Positions 36,391 through 45,944 of a stretch of 64,000 bases of DNA are shown here, piece after piece. Position 1 is the stretch's first letter, and each line of letters opens with the position of its first letter. Under the pieces are notes generated by a model. It searched no databases. It saw nothing but the letters and a program-made list of their open reading frames with translations, and was not told the origin of the DNA. A program made the translations under genes and the position numbers. Source of the DNA: Geotalea toluenoxydans JCM 15764 (GTDB taxonomy: Bacteria; Desulfobacterota; Desulfuromonadia; Geobacterales; Geobacteraceae); contig NZ_BBCJ01000002.1 of NCBI RefSeq assembly GCF_001311985.1, positions 1 to 64,000 on the forward strand. The letters run 5' to 3'.

Positions 36391-37195
36391 AGCGGATGGG
36401 GACGATGCGGTCCTGGCTTAGTTGCAGCAGTCTTCTTTGCTCACTGAATATAAAGGAGATGATGGTCTCCCGCTCCCTTTCGTTGATGTGAATAAAACGC
36501 GTGGCGACCCTGTATTGGGTTCCCTTTTCCCAGCGCAAGGTGATTTCGTTGCAGCGCACAACCTCTGCCACGGTGCGGATGATCCGCGAAGGGACAAGTG
36601 GAAGAAAAAGATCAATTCCCATCAGTGTCCCCGGAGCCACCGCCTCGGGCAGCTTCAAACGAATACCTCCACCGCTGAGATTCATTTCCATTGGCAGAAG
36701 GTCTTCGCCATCCCGCCATTCCACCACCTTAAAGCCATCACCGAACGGTTCCAACTGCAGCTCCGGCAGTGATAAACAGCGTCCTCTCTCAGCATTCCAT
36801 TCTTCTTCTACAATTGATGGCGGCTGATTTTTCAATACCCGGTATTCCACCGGCATGACCAGATCCAGTCTGAAGTAATCCCGCCGTTGCTGCTCAATTA
36901 CCGGGCCAACCAGCTTTGCCTGGAGTTTGTTGCCGGAATCGACTTTTTCAAGCCTGCCGTTACAACGGTAATGGGCCCATCCGGTCCAGTAGGTGACATA
37001 AAACTCGGTACCGATTTCCACTTCCGAGCTGTCCGGTAATCCATCGCCGATCAGCTCGATGGAGAGAAGGTCAGCGTTGATGGTAGTGACAATGGCATTA
37101 CTTTCGAGGAGTTTCTTGTCCATGAGGCGGACGGCAGCATTTATCTGCTGGTCCGGTTTGAAATGATCTTCGTATTTGACGGTTGTTGCAGTCAT
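36389..37195 (-). CDS. PilZ-domain protein, YcgR-like
   Basis: 268 residues. The N-terminal half resembles a YcgR-type PilZN domain. The C-terminal PilZ domain shows the c-di-GMP signature RRDYFRLDLVMPVEYR (RxxxR) and MNLSGGGIRL (D/NxSxxG). YcgR-like proteins bind the stator or rotor and slow the motor at high c-di-GMP; the place next to motAB supports such a role. There is an insertion of about 35 residues between the two motifs (the part with LSLPELQLEPFGDGF). Convergent with motB. Confidence 0.9.
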   Translation of the reverse strand: MTATTVKYEDHFKPDQQINAAVRLMDKKLLESNAIVTTINADLLSIELIGDGLPDSSEVEIGTEFYVTYWTGWAHYRCNGRLEKVDSGNKLQAKLVGPVIEQQRRDYFRLDLVMPVEYRVLKNQPPSIVEEEWNAERGRCLSLPELQLEPFGDGFKVVEWRDGEDLLPMEMNLSGGGIRLKLPEAVAPGTLMGIDLFLPLVPSRIIRTVAEVVRCNEITLRWEKGTQYRVATRFIHINERERETIISFIFSEQRRLLQLSQDRIVPIR

Positions 37196-37391
37196 GGGCT
37201 GGCGTTCCCCGAGGGTATTCTGTCCATAGGCTTGAAAATGTTAGCACATCTTCCCAAACGCAGCAATTATTTACTACAAGGTATTTAATTATCTCAGCGA
37301 TTAACGCGGCGCAATCGCCCCCAGTCCAGTCAAATTTATGACAGAATTTGCTGGCCTTGCAGATCCGCACAGTAGCGCCATTTAGCCCGGC

Positions 37392-37407
37392 TGGTATGGT
37401 AGTTGCT
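37392..37407 (+). promoter_or_regulatory. Candidate sigma-54 promoter of the glycosyltransferase genes
   Basis: TGGTATGGTAGTTGCT has the invariant GG and GC 10 bp apart and keeps the TTGC -12 box; two bases of the -24 box differ from consensus. The start of transcription would be about 30 bases before the ATG at 37448. Confidence 0.55.
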
Positions 37408-37447
37408 TTTTTACCTGGCGAAAAGTCATCATTGAGAGGTTCAGCCG

Positions 37448-40180
37448 ATGAAAGTATCCATGCCTTCCGGTTCCGCCATGGCTGGGGAATAGCCGGGGAA
37501 TACCTGGCGAGGGAGATAATAAAACTGCCGCCGGTCGATGGTGTTACGCTCCACTGTATCGGAGGGGTCGATCTCAAGCCTCTGGACCCCCAGGCCTGGG
37601 ACAGGATCAACATCGGGTACACCTTTTTCGAGGACGACATCGAGGTGCTGCGCCATACCAGGCGGGCTGCAGCTGAGTGGGACCACATCGTTGCCGGTTC
37701 CAGCTGGTGCGAACAGCATCTGCGCATCGGCGGCATCAGAAATACCAGCACCATTCTTCAGGGGATTGACCCCGCCAATTTCTCCCCTTCTCCACCACGG
37801 CTCGATGACGGACGTTTCATCGTCTTCTCCGGCGGCAAGTTCGAGAGCCGTAAATCACAGGATATTGTCATGGCTGCCATGAAGATACTCATGGCTCGCA
37901 TCCCGATCTGTGGCTCTCCTGCGCCTGGTACAATCACTGGCCCTTTTCCATGGCCACCATGCAGGGCTCACGCTACATCAGCTATCGCCACCTTGAAGAG
38001 AACTGCATGGGCCTTTTACGCAGGACCCTGCAGGAAAACGGCCTTCCCATGGACCGAATCATCCTGCATCCCCTGTTGGATAACGCCCGGATGAAAAATG
38101 TCTATGTGGACACTGACATGGGTCTGTTCCCCAACCGCTGCGAGGGGGGGAATAACATGGTCATGTCAGAATACATGGCCTGCGGCAGGACCGCAGTCGC
38201 ATCGGACGCCAGTGGCCAGGGAGACATAATTACCACAGAAAATGCGTTCCCCCTGACCAGCTACGAGCCGCTCCTTATCAGCCGCAGCGGGGTCCCTTCT
38301 GCCATCTGGTTTGAACCCTCCCTGGAGGAGGTGGTGGAAAAGCTGGGGTTTGCTTTGCTCAACAGGGGCGAAATACGCGCCAGGAGCATCCGTGCCGGAG
38401 AAGATTTGCAGCGCTTGCGCTGGGATAGAGCTGCCGAGCAGTTTCATGGCCTTGCCTGCAAAATTGCCGGAAAGGGCCGAGAGTCATTGGCGGTCAGAGT
38501 GCATCAGGCATCGCTGGGAGAGCCTATGACCGCAGACGATTATCTGCGGGAGGGTCGGGCACTTCTCGACAGCGGCAATCCGGCACTGGCCGAGGCGCGT
38601 TTGCTGAAGGCACGTGCTCTGAACCCATTCTCCGCAGAAATTTACAATTGCCTGGCAGGCGCCATGGATGCACAGGAACATCATCAGCAAGCCCTGGGCT
38701 ACTACCAGAAGGCCCTTTCCCTGCTGCCGGACTCGGCAGTGATCAACTTCAACATGGGCAATACCCTGAAAAAGCTGGAGAGGCCTATAGAGGCTGCAGC
38801 ATATTACCGGGAGGCCCTGAAAGCGGACCCCGATTTTGCCGAAGCCCATTACAATCTGGGGCTGGTTCTGCAGGGTCAGCAGCTTTTCGACCAGGCACTG
38901 GATGAATATGAGCGGGCGCTGGCCCTGAGGCCGGATCATGCCGGCACCCTGCATAACATGGGGGATATCTTGCAGGACCGTGGCCAAGTGGAACAGGCGG
39001 TTGCCTGCTACGACAAAGTGCTGGCACTGGATCCGCAACTGGCCAATACCCATAACTCCCTGGGCAATGCCCTTCTCTGCCAGGAAAAGTATCCGGAGGC
39101 GATTGCCGCCTATGAGCGTGCCCTGGCCATCGATCCTGACAATCCGATGATCCACAACAACCTTGGGGCCGCTTTCAAAGACAAAGGCGACCTGGACCGG
39201 GCCATCGCCTGCCATCGCCGGGCCCTGGCACTGGAACCTGGGAATGCCGATGCCCACTGGAACCTGTCCCTGCCTGCCTGATGAAAGGGGCGTTCATGGA
39301 CGGCTGGCAGGGTTATGAATGGCGCTGGAAAAAGAGCGTACCGGTGCCGCGCCGAGAGCTGCCGCTTCCTCTCTGGGATGGGGAGCCCTTGGGCGGCAAG
39401 AAGATCATTCTTGTCTCCGAACAGGGGGCCGGGGATGCCTTTCAATTTGTACGTTATGCCGCCTTGGTCGCAGGCAGGGGAGGTACTGTTCTGGTCGAAT
39501 GTCAGAGCGCAGCCCTGAAGCCGGCCCTGGAACGGGTGCCGATGGTCAAGGAAGCCTTTGTCGCGGGAGAAACGCTGCCACAGGCTGATTGCTATTTCCC
39601 CCTCATGAGCCTGCCGCTGCTGTTCGGCACTACTCTGGAAAACATTCCGACAGACGTTCCTTACTTGATCCCAGAACCGGCCCGCCTGGAGAGCTTCCAG
39701 CGAAGGATGGGGGGCGATGGTGGTCTTAAGGTGGGGATCGTCTGGGCCGGTAGACAGAACCTGGTGCGCAACCGCAAGCGGACCTGCGGTTTGGAGGTTT
39801 TTGCCCCCCTGGCCGAAATTCCAGGGGTCACCCTCTATAGTCTCCAGATAGGCCCCGATGCAGACCAGGCTGCTCCATGGATAGCCCAGGGCAAGCTGGT
39901 CGACTTGACGTCGCACATAAGGGATTTTGCCGACACCGCCGCCCTCATAGCCAATCTGGATCTTGTTGTCACCATCGATACTTCGGTTGCCCATCTGGCC
40001 GGGGCACTGGCCCGGCCGGTGTGGACCCTGCTCCACTATGCTCCCGACTGGCGTTGGATGCTTGAGCGCAGCGACAGCCCCTGGTACCCGACCATGCGGC
40101 TCTTCCGACAAAAACAGCCGGGAGACTGGCAGGGGGTATTGGTGGAGGTGAAGAAGGCCCTGCAGGAGAAGCTGCCTTGA
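37448..40180 (+). CDS. Three-part glycosyltransferase: GT4-like, TPR array, GT9-like (frameshifted)
   Basis: About 910 residues when repaired. Part 1 (37448-38500) is a GT4-like glycosyltransferase: MKVSMPSGS, then HGWGIAGEYLA, FIVFSGGKFESRKSQDIV and LFPNRCEGGNNMVMSEYMACG. Part 2 (38520-39260) is about seven TPRs (for example NCLAGAMDAQEHHQQALGYY). Part 3 (39280-40180) is a GT9/heptosyltransferase-like domain: YEWRWKK, SEQGAGDAFQFVRYA, VGIVWAGR and LDLVVTIDTSVAHLAGAL. Lesions near 37475, 37895 and 39272 each heal when GGCC is restored. GAGAGG precedes the ATG. The island position next to fliC suggests flagellin or another surface protein as acceptor. Confidence 0.82.
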
Positions 40181-42558
40181 CCAGTGCCGAAGACTTTTAC
40201 CGTTCGGGCAATGCCAACGCCACACGAGGAGATTACGACGGGGCCATTGCCGCCTATCTGCAGGCGCTGCAACTTGCTCCACGGCAGCCTGCAGTTCTCA
40301 ACAACCTGGGGCTCGCCTATGTTGAGAGCGGACTCCTTGATGAGGCCAAGGCCATCTTCCAACGATTCATCGCCCTGGACCCGGAAAACGCCGAGCCGTG
40401 GAACAACCTGGCCGTTGTCGTGCAGATGGCTGGAGACCTGGAGACGGCGACGGAGCTTTTCCGCAAGGCCCTTGCTCTCAATCCACAGTATGCCGAGGCG
40501 TGGTACAATCTGGCTTTGCCCTGGAAGAACAGCGGAACTGGTCGGATGCCATAACCTGCAACCGGAGGGCAATTCTTGTCCGTCCCGATTATGCAGAGGC
40601 ACACTTCAACCTGGCGCTGCTGCATCTCCTCACCGGGAAATTTCGCGAGGGCTGGCAGGAATACGAGTGGCGCTGGGTGACCAAGGGCTTCAGTACCCCC
40701 AGGAGACATTTCAGCCAGCCCCAGTGGGATGGCAGCCCTTTTCCCGGCCGGACGCTGTTGGTCCATATGGAACAGGGCTTTGGCGACATAATTCAATTCA
40801 TCCGTTACGTACCCATGGTTGCAGGTCGTGGCGGAGGAGTCATTGTGGCTGGTCCTCCCGAGTTGAGGGGATTGCTGGCAAGCGTGGACGGGGTGGACAG
40901 GGTGCTGGTCGACGGCGATGCCTGGCCCGAATTTCACCTGCATATACTTGATGTCGCTGCCGCTGGTTCTGGGGACTGAACTGGAGACTATTCCGGGTCA
41001 AGTGCCCTACCTGCAGCCTGAACAGCAGAAGGTGAAGGATTGGGCGCGACGGCTTGAGGATGATCTTGGATTCAAGGTGGGACTGGTCTGGTCGGGCCGG
41101 CTGAATACGGAGAAAAACCGCCGCCGTGCCTGTCCTCTGGAGTACTTTGCATCCCTGTTCGGCATCGCCGGGATCAGCTGGTATACGCTGCAGATGGGGG
41201 AAGGAAGAGAGCAGCTGGAAACGGTGCCCTTCGGCGGGCAGATCAGGGATCTGACTTCCCTGATTAAGGACTTTGGCGATACAGCCGCGTTCATTGCCAA
41301 TCTGGACCTGATCATCTCCATCGACACCTCGGTATGTCATTTGGCCGGAGCTTTGGGAAAAGAGGTGTGGACACTGCTTTGCCGGTCTGCTGACTGGCGC
41401 TGGCTCCTGGATCGCGACGACAGCCCCTGGTATCCGTCCATACGCCTGTTCCGTCAGGAGCAGGAGGGGGACTGGTCATCGGTAATGGCGCGGGTGGAGG
41501 CCGCTCTTCAAGAGCGTACCGCTCCCCGGCTGAAACTCTACTTCTACCGTTTGGGGATTGATTATTTGCTGCCCCCTTTGCTCCATGCAATGAAAATCCC
41601 CCTGCTCTATGACGATCCCCAGGAGCGGCAGGAGGTTGCGGGCCCCCGCTACGATGTGCTGAGCATCTGGCAGGAAGATGAATTGGGCAAGCCTGTCTCC
41701 CCATGCCGGGATAGCTATGATGAGGTCGATTCACCTGCAGATGCAGATTTCATAGTTTTCCCCGAGCGGATCGACGAGCTGCTGGAGAATTTCGGCGGCG
41801 AGGGTACGGCTCGCTTTCTTCACCAGCTTCCCCATTTTGCCACCCACGAGGAGAAGCATGTCTTTCTGACCGTTCACGACAACAGTGATCCGTTGGGCAT
41901 CAAATCGGTCATCTTCAGGACCAGTGCCTCTGCCTTAAACGCCGACCCATGCACCTACGTTTTCCCTTACCGCACCGAGGACTTTAGCAGCTATCTCCAC
42001 TACGACCTTGCCCGCATGGATTATCATACCTGTTTTATAGGCTTCACCGGCTCCAGTCCAATCCGCAGCCTTCTCATGGACAGCATGATGAGGGAGAAAC
42101 GCCTGGTCAGCTATCTGGACACAAGCGAGCGCTTCTACGGCCATTCCCCGGAGGACGAGTTACCCCGTCGAAGGGCCCGGTTCCTGGAATATATGGCCCG
42201 GTCCCTGACGGTACTCTGCCCCCGCGGGACAGGAGAAAATACGTTCCGTTTTTTCGAAGCCATGTCCATGGGGCGGATCCCGGTTCTTGTGGGTGATGGC
42301 TGTATCCTGCCGTTTGCTTCCCATATTGACTATGACGCCTTCATCATGAGAATTCCTGAGCGGGAGATATACCGGGCCGGCCAGCTGCTCTACGAGTGGA
42401 TATCGCGACAGAGCGAGACTGAGCTCCTTGGCCGCTGTCACCGGGCCAGACAGGTCTGGGAAAAGTACTGCCGCTATTCCAGGATCAGCGCCATGCTGCT
42501 GGGCATGTTGCAGCGGCATAAACAACGTCTTGTCCAAGATGAAAGAAAAAAAATGTAA
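40177..42558 (+). CDS. TPR array, GT9-like and exostosin-like domains in one protein (frameshifted)
   Basis: About 790 residues when repaired. TPRs (ANATRGDYDGAIAAYLQALQL and following) lead into a GT9-like domain (WQEYEWRW, MEQGFGDIIQFIRYV, VGLVWSGR, LDLIISIDTSVCHLAGAL), a paralogue of the one encoded just upstream. After about residue 450 a second catalytic domain follows: DADFIVFPERIDELL and the exostosin/GT47 signature CPRGTGENTFRFFEAMSMGR with IPVLVGDGCILPF. Lesions near 40518 (restoring TTGGCCCTGG) and 40945. It starts at a TTG overlapping the previous stop, with GGAG upstream, so the two genes are coupled. It ends just before the fliC promoter. Confidence 0.82.
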
Positions 42559-42575
42559 CCAGGTGTTTTTTCTCC

Positions 42576-42602
42576 TAAAGTTACCCGATCCAACACCGAA
42601 GA
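42576..42602 (+). promoter_or_regulatory. Sigma-28 (FliA) promoter of fliC
   Basis: TAAA (42576-42579), 16 bp, then CCGAAGA (42596-42602), the same geometry as the flbD-motAB promoter. The predicted start near 42609 leaves a leader of about 130 nt. Confidence 0.7.
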
Positions 42603-42608
42603 GATTTC

Positions 42609-42740
42609 TAAATGCAGAATGTGAGACCGGGTCACCGGGGCCACGAAGAATCGTGAGCCTCGACTGCATCAAGACAAGCCGGGTAACCGGCGCAACAATC
42701 GGCAAGAATGCCGAAAAAAACCTAGAAAAGGAGAATCACC
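42609..42740 (+). promoter_or_regulatory. Structured flagellin mRNA leader
   Basis: Four hairpins: CCGG-gtca-CCGG (42627-42638); GGC-CACGA with loop AGAA and TCGTG-a-GCC (42639-42659); GCCGG-gtaa-CCGGC, a GNRA tetraloop (42678-42691); and TCGGCA-agaa-TGCCGA (42699-42714). The second and fourth share the same AGAA loop closed by an A-T pair. An AAAGGAG ribosome site follows. FlbT, encoded downstream, is known in Caulobacter to act on a flagellin leader, so this is a candidate target. Confidence 0.55.
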
Positions 42741-43556
42741 ATGGCTATCAACGACGTATCATTGACCGCAGGCATGAGAAGTAATCTTCTTACCATGCAG
42801 AAAACTTCCGATCTTCTCAACCGTACCCAGGACCGTCTCTCTTCAGGCAAAAAAGTTAACTCCGCACTCGACAATCCGACCAACTACTTTGCCGCCCAGA
42901 GCTATTCACAGCGCGCCGGCGACCTCGATGCCCGTAAAGACGGTATGAGTGAGGCAGTTCAGCAGGTAAAAGCCGCCAACGCAGGTATTACAGCTATCAC
43001 AAGCCTGATCGAGTCCGCCAAAGGTCTTGCAACCTCGGCTCTTTCCACTTCCAACACGACAACCCGCGCCAGCTTGGCCGGCCAGTACGATACGCTACGT
43101 GGACAGATCGACAAACTGGCCTCCGACTCCTCCTATGGCGGAAAGAACCTGCTGCAAAACCAGAATATCACCGTCAACTTCAATGAAGACGCAACTTCAA
43201 CGCTGTCAGTTTCCGGGTTCAGCGCCAACTCTACGGGCCTTGCCATGAGCGCAAACTCGAACAGCTGGTCCGCCGATACCGATATCAGCACCGACTCCGG
43301 CAAGATGGATTCGGCCATCACGACCCTGCGGTCCAAAACCCAGACCCTGTCGGCTAACCTGAACATCATTACTACCCGCCAGGATTTCACCAGCAGCATG
43401 ATCAACACCTTGAGCACCGGCGCGGATAACCTGACCCTGGCCGATATGAACCAGGAAGGCGCCAACATGCTGATGCTGCAGACCCGTCAGTCTTTGGGTA
43501 CCACAGCCCTGAGCCTTTCTTCTCAGGCAGCGCAGTCGATCCTCCGGTTGTTCTAA
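42741..43556 (+). CDS. fliC: Flagellin FliC
   Basis: 271 residues, a short flagellin consisting of the D0/D1 helices and a small central part, without D2/D3. N-terminus MAINDVSLTAGMRSNLLTMQ and QDRLSSGKKVNSALDNPTNYF; C-terminus GANMLMLQTRQSLGTTALSLSSQAAQSILRLF. The central region (about 90-205) is very rich in Ser, Thr and Asn, offering O-glycosylation sites. It has its own sigma-28 promoter, a structured leader and a strong terminator. It is flanked on both sides by glycosyltransferase genes. Confidence 0.97.
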   Translation: MAINDVSLTAGMRSNLLTMQKTSDLLNRTQDRLSSGKKVNSALDNPTNYFAAQSYSQRAGDLDARKDGMSEAVQQVKAANAGITAITSLIESAKGLATSALSTSNTTTRASLAGQYDTLRGQIDKLASDSSYGGKNLLQNQNITVNFNEDATSTLSVSGFSANSTGLAMSANSNSWSADTDISTDSGKMDSAITTLRSKTQTLSANLNIITTRQDFTSSMINTLSTGADNLTLADMNQEGANMLMLQTRQSLGTTALSLSSQAAQSILRLF

Positions 43557-43570
43557 TAACGGCAGAATCG

Positions 43571-43606
43571 GGTGGAGGGGAGAATTCCCCTCCACCTCTT
43601 TTTTTT
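43571..43606 (+). terminator. Strong rho-independent terminator of fliC
   Basis: GGTGGAGGGGA (43571-43581) and TCCCCTCCACC (43586-43596) form a perfect 11-bp stem with a 4-nt loop, followed by eight Ts. It makes fliC largely monocistronic. Confidence 0.92.
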
Positions 43607-43619
43607 AGGGGGTGACTCC

Positions 43620-44295
43620 ATGGCCATACAACCCATAAACAATGACCCTGTGCTGTCAAATTTGCCCCGCACAACGGCTACAGGTCAAACAGTTGACGCA
43701 CAAAACGGAATGCTGAAGAAAAAAATGCTGCGGGGGATTCCGTGGCATTTGTTGCTTCAGGAGAGGCAAAATCGGAGTTCGCCCGGATCAACTCCACCAA
43801 GGAAGCTATTGCTGTAGCGGCCAGGGCCATTCATGCCGCTGATGAGGTGATGGATGCCGTTGGGAAGAACCTGTCAAAAATGAAGGAAAGCCTGGAAACA
43901 ATCGTCAAGAACTATCCCCCTTTCCCCATGGCAGTGATGAGCGGATCAAACTCCTTATGAGCTATAACTCCCTGCGCAAGCAGATCGACGATCTGACAAT
44001 GCCGCCACCGCCACCCGATGGCACGGAGTATGCTAAAATAGTGGGTGACCCGGCTGTTGCCGGTATCAGTGGCATCAACGTCACCAACGAGAAGGGGGTC
44101 CCGGTGAAAATCAATGCACAGGAAGTGCATACCGGTCCCACTGGTTTGGACATCCCGGTACTGCCGGACCATCCCGGAGACGATGCCACAGATGACCAGA
44201 TCTATGAAGCCTTGGGCCATCTGGATGCAGCAGTAAAGACCCTTGGCGAGAGACAGTCGGGACTTGCAGCGGATGCGCAGAAACTGCTGGCCTAG
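43620..44295 (+). CDS. Hypothetical protein between fliC and flbT (frameshifted)
   Basis: About 225 residues when repaired; family not recognised. The start MAIQPINNDPVLSNLPRTT follows AGGGGGTG. A lesion in an A run near 43729 joins KKKNAAGDSVAFVASG to EAKSEFARINSTKEAIAVA. A second lesion near 43927 joins PPFPHGSDERIKLL to MSYNSLRKQIDDL. The middle is a helical segment (ARAIHAADEVMDAVGKNLSKMKESL) like flagellar coiled-coil proteins. The C-terminus has MPPPPPDG, then a part resembling a small beta domain (VGDPAVAGISGINVTNEKGVPV), then a helix. Its position suggests a role in flagellin handling or filament assembly. Confidence 0.65.
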
Positions 44296-44319
44296 CCCCC
44301 GACACGGATACGGACTGCG

Positions 44320-44709
44320 ATGGCACTGAAAATTTCCCTGAAACCCAATGAACGCATGATCATCGGCGGCGCCGTTATCAGGAATGGCGGCAAGGCCAGT
44401 GAGTTCCATGTGGAAAACAAGGTACCGATTCTTCGGGAGAAGGACATCCTGGGAGAGCAGGACGCCACCACCCCTTGCCGAAACCTGTACCTGGTCATCC
44501 AGCTCATGTATATCGATGAAGCAAACCTATCCACTTACAACAATACGTACTGGGAACTGGTGAAAGCTCTTGTCGATGCTGCTCCCAGCATGACCCCGAC
44601 CCTGGACAGCATCAGCGAATGCATTGTCGGCGGGAACTATTATCAGGCACTGAAACTGACACGAGACCTAATTGACTACGAAGAGGAGCTTATCAGACAT
44701 GCTGGCTAA
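44320..44709 (+). CDS. flbT: Flagellin expression regulator FlbT
   Basis: 129 residues. The FlbT family pattern is clear: LKISLKPNERMIIGGAVIRN, VPILREKDILGEQDATTPCRNLYLVIQLMYID and CIVGGNYYQALKLTRDLIDYEEEL. In Caulobacter FlbT destabilises flagellin mRNA through its 5' leader when the hook is unfinished. It is encoded two genes after fliC, overlaps flaF by 11 bases, and the local fliC leader is strongly folded. Confidence 0.93.
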   Translation: MALKISLKPNERMIIGGAVIRNGGKASEFHVENKVPILREKDILGEQDATTPCRNLYLVIQLMYIDEANLSTYNNTYWELVKALVDAAPSMTPTLDSISECIVGGNYYQALKLTRDLIDYEEELIRHAG

Positions 44710-45084
44710 CCAGATCAAGGAATACGCGAACATTCAGAAGGAAGCATTGACCGGCCGTGAACTTGAAGCATCAGTCCTTACCAGGGCAGCGCAGATGCTG
44801 AAGTATTGTCAGGACAACTGGAATGCGCCGATCGGGAAAAAAAGCTGCAGGAAGCCCTCAAGTTCAACCAGAAGATCTGGAGCTTCTTCCAGGCAGAACT
44901 TTCGGTTCCGGATAACCCTCTGCCGAAAAAGCTGCGGGAAGATATCCTCAGTCTCAGTCTTTTCGTGGACAAACGGATTTTCGAAATAATCGCCTTTCCG
45001 GAATCGGAAAAATTGACCATAGTGATCGACATCAACATGAATATCGCCGCCGGCCTGAGAACAGGTCCCGGTGATGACATATGA
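44699..45084 (+). CDS. flaF: Flagellin regulator FlaF (one frameshift)
   Basis: About 128 residues. FlaF-family sequence: MLANQIKEYANIQKEALTGRELEASVLTRAA, then WSFFQAELSVPDNPLPKKLREDILSLSLFVDKR. A lesion near 44827, healed by restoring GCGGCCGAT, joins NWNA to ADREKKLQEALKFNQ. FlaF and FlbT act as opposing regulators of flagellin synthesis in alphaproteobacteria and FlaF may be a secretion chaperone. It starts inside flbT. Confidence 0.92.
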
Positions 45085-45105
45085 ACGGAAAAAACTGCTT
45101 GTAAC

Positions 45106-45142
45106 AGCCCTGCATCCTGAAAGATCGCGGGGCTTTATTATT
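45106..45142 (+). terminator. Possible terminator after flaF
   Basis: AGCCCTGC (45106-45113) pairs with GCGGGGCT (45127-45134) with one G-T pair, followed by TTATTATTT. The T tract is interrupted, so termination may be partial. Confidence 0.5.
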
Positions 45143-45159
45143 TGAGGTAACTCTGCCCG

Positions 45160-45944
45160 ATGAAAAAGAACCTGGTGATGGGCGCCGTTTCCGGATATGA
45201 CTTCAGCCTGATCAGCCCTTTTGTAGTATCCCTTAGAAAAACGGGCTTTACCGGCGACATTTGTTTCTTTGCGTCGGGAATATCGGACCGGACTAAGCAT
45301 TACCTCCGATTGCTCGATGTGCAGGTGGTGACGCTGCCCCAGGAAGAGCCGTTTACCGGCATGGCTATCAGCATCACACGATTCATGCTCTACCAGGCGT
45401 TTCTTGCCCGGCAGGACATGGACTATGAGGGGGTAATGCTGACCGATGTGCGGGATGTGGTATTTCAGGTGGATCCATTTGCGTTCGATTTCTCAGGCAA
45501 GATCTGCTGTTTTCTGGAAGCTGAAGAAAAGAGAATCATCGATTGCCCCATGAACTGCGAGTGGGTGCGGAGCAAGTTTGGAGACGCTGTCCTGGCGGAA
45601 ATCGGCATAATCCAATCTCCTGTGTCGGCACTATCATCGGTGGAAAATCGCAGGTCCAGGGGTACCTGAAGGTGATGCTCGAACATCTGACTCCCCCCTT
45701 CACCATCCCCGGTGATGACACCGCCGTGCATAACTATCTGATTCACACACGCCAGATTCCGGACATGGCTATCTTCGCAAACGAGGATGGACCGGTGATG
45801 ACTGTCGGCTACAAGTCTTCGGACTCGATGTCTTTTGATGGGGCAGGTTTTCTTTCCAATGCCGCAGGAAAGATCGTGAACACCATCCATCAGTACGACC
45901 GGCATCCACAGTTATTGGAAAAGCTCTCCTTCCTCTACGCTTGA
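45160..45944 (+). CDS. Putative glycosyltransferase-like protein (one frameshift)
   Basis: About 260 residues. It begins MKKNLVMGAVSGYDFSLISPFV, with a Rossmann-like alternation, then RFMLYQAFLARQDMDYEGVM and LTDVRDVVFQVDPFAF, a DxxD stretch in the place where nucleotide-sugar transferases carry DxD. A lesion near 45606 (restoring ATCGGCCATAAT) joins AEIGHNPISCVGTIIGG. The C-terminal part (AVHNYLIHTRQI, NTIHQYDRHPQLLEKLSFLY) resembles GT-A fold enzymes acting on host-like glycans. The specific family is uncertain. Its stop overlaps the end of the convergent OGT gene by 10 bases. Confidence 0.6.

Noticed and set aside
39281-40180. GT9-like domain as a separate gene starting MKGAFMDGWQ
   Set aside because: One restored base (CTGGCCTGC) makes it continuous with the TPR part (LSLACLMKG), as in the paralogue encoded next to it.
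42599-42740. Known c-di-GMP (GEMM) riboswitch in the fliC leader
   Set aside because: GNRA and GC-rich hairpins are present, but the conserved GEMM core bases could not be aligned. Kept as an unclassified structured leader.
45106-45160. tRNA or small RNA gene between flaF and the next gene
   Set aside because: Only one hairpin with a partial T tract is seen; no tRNA arms or internal promoter.
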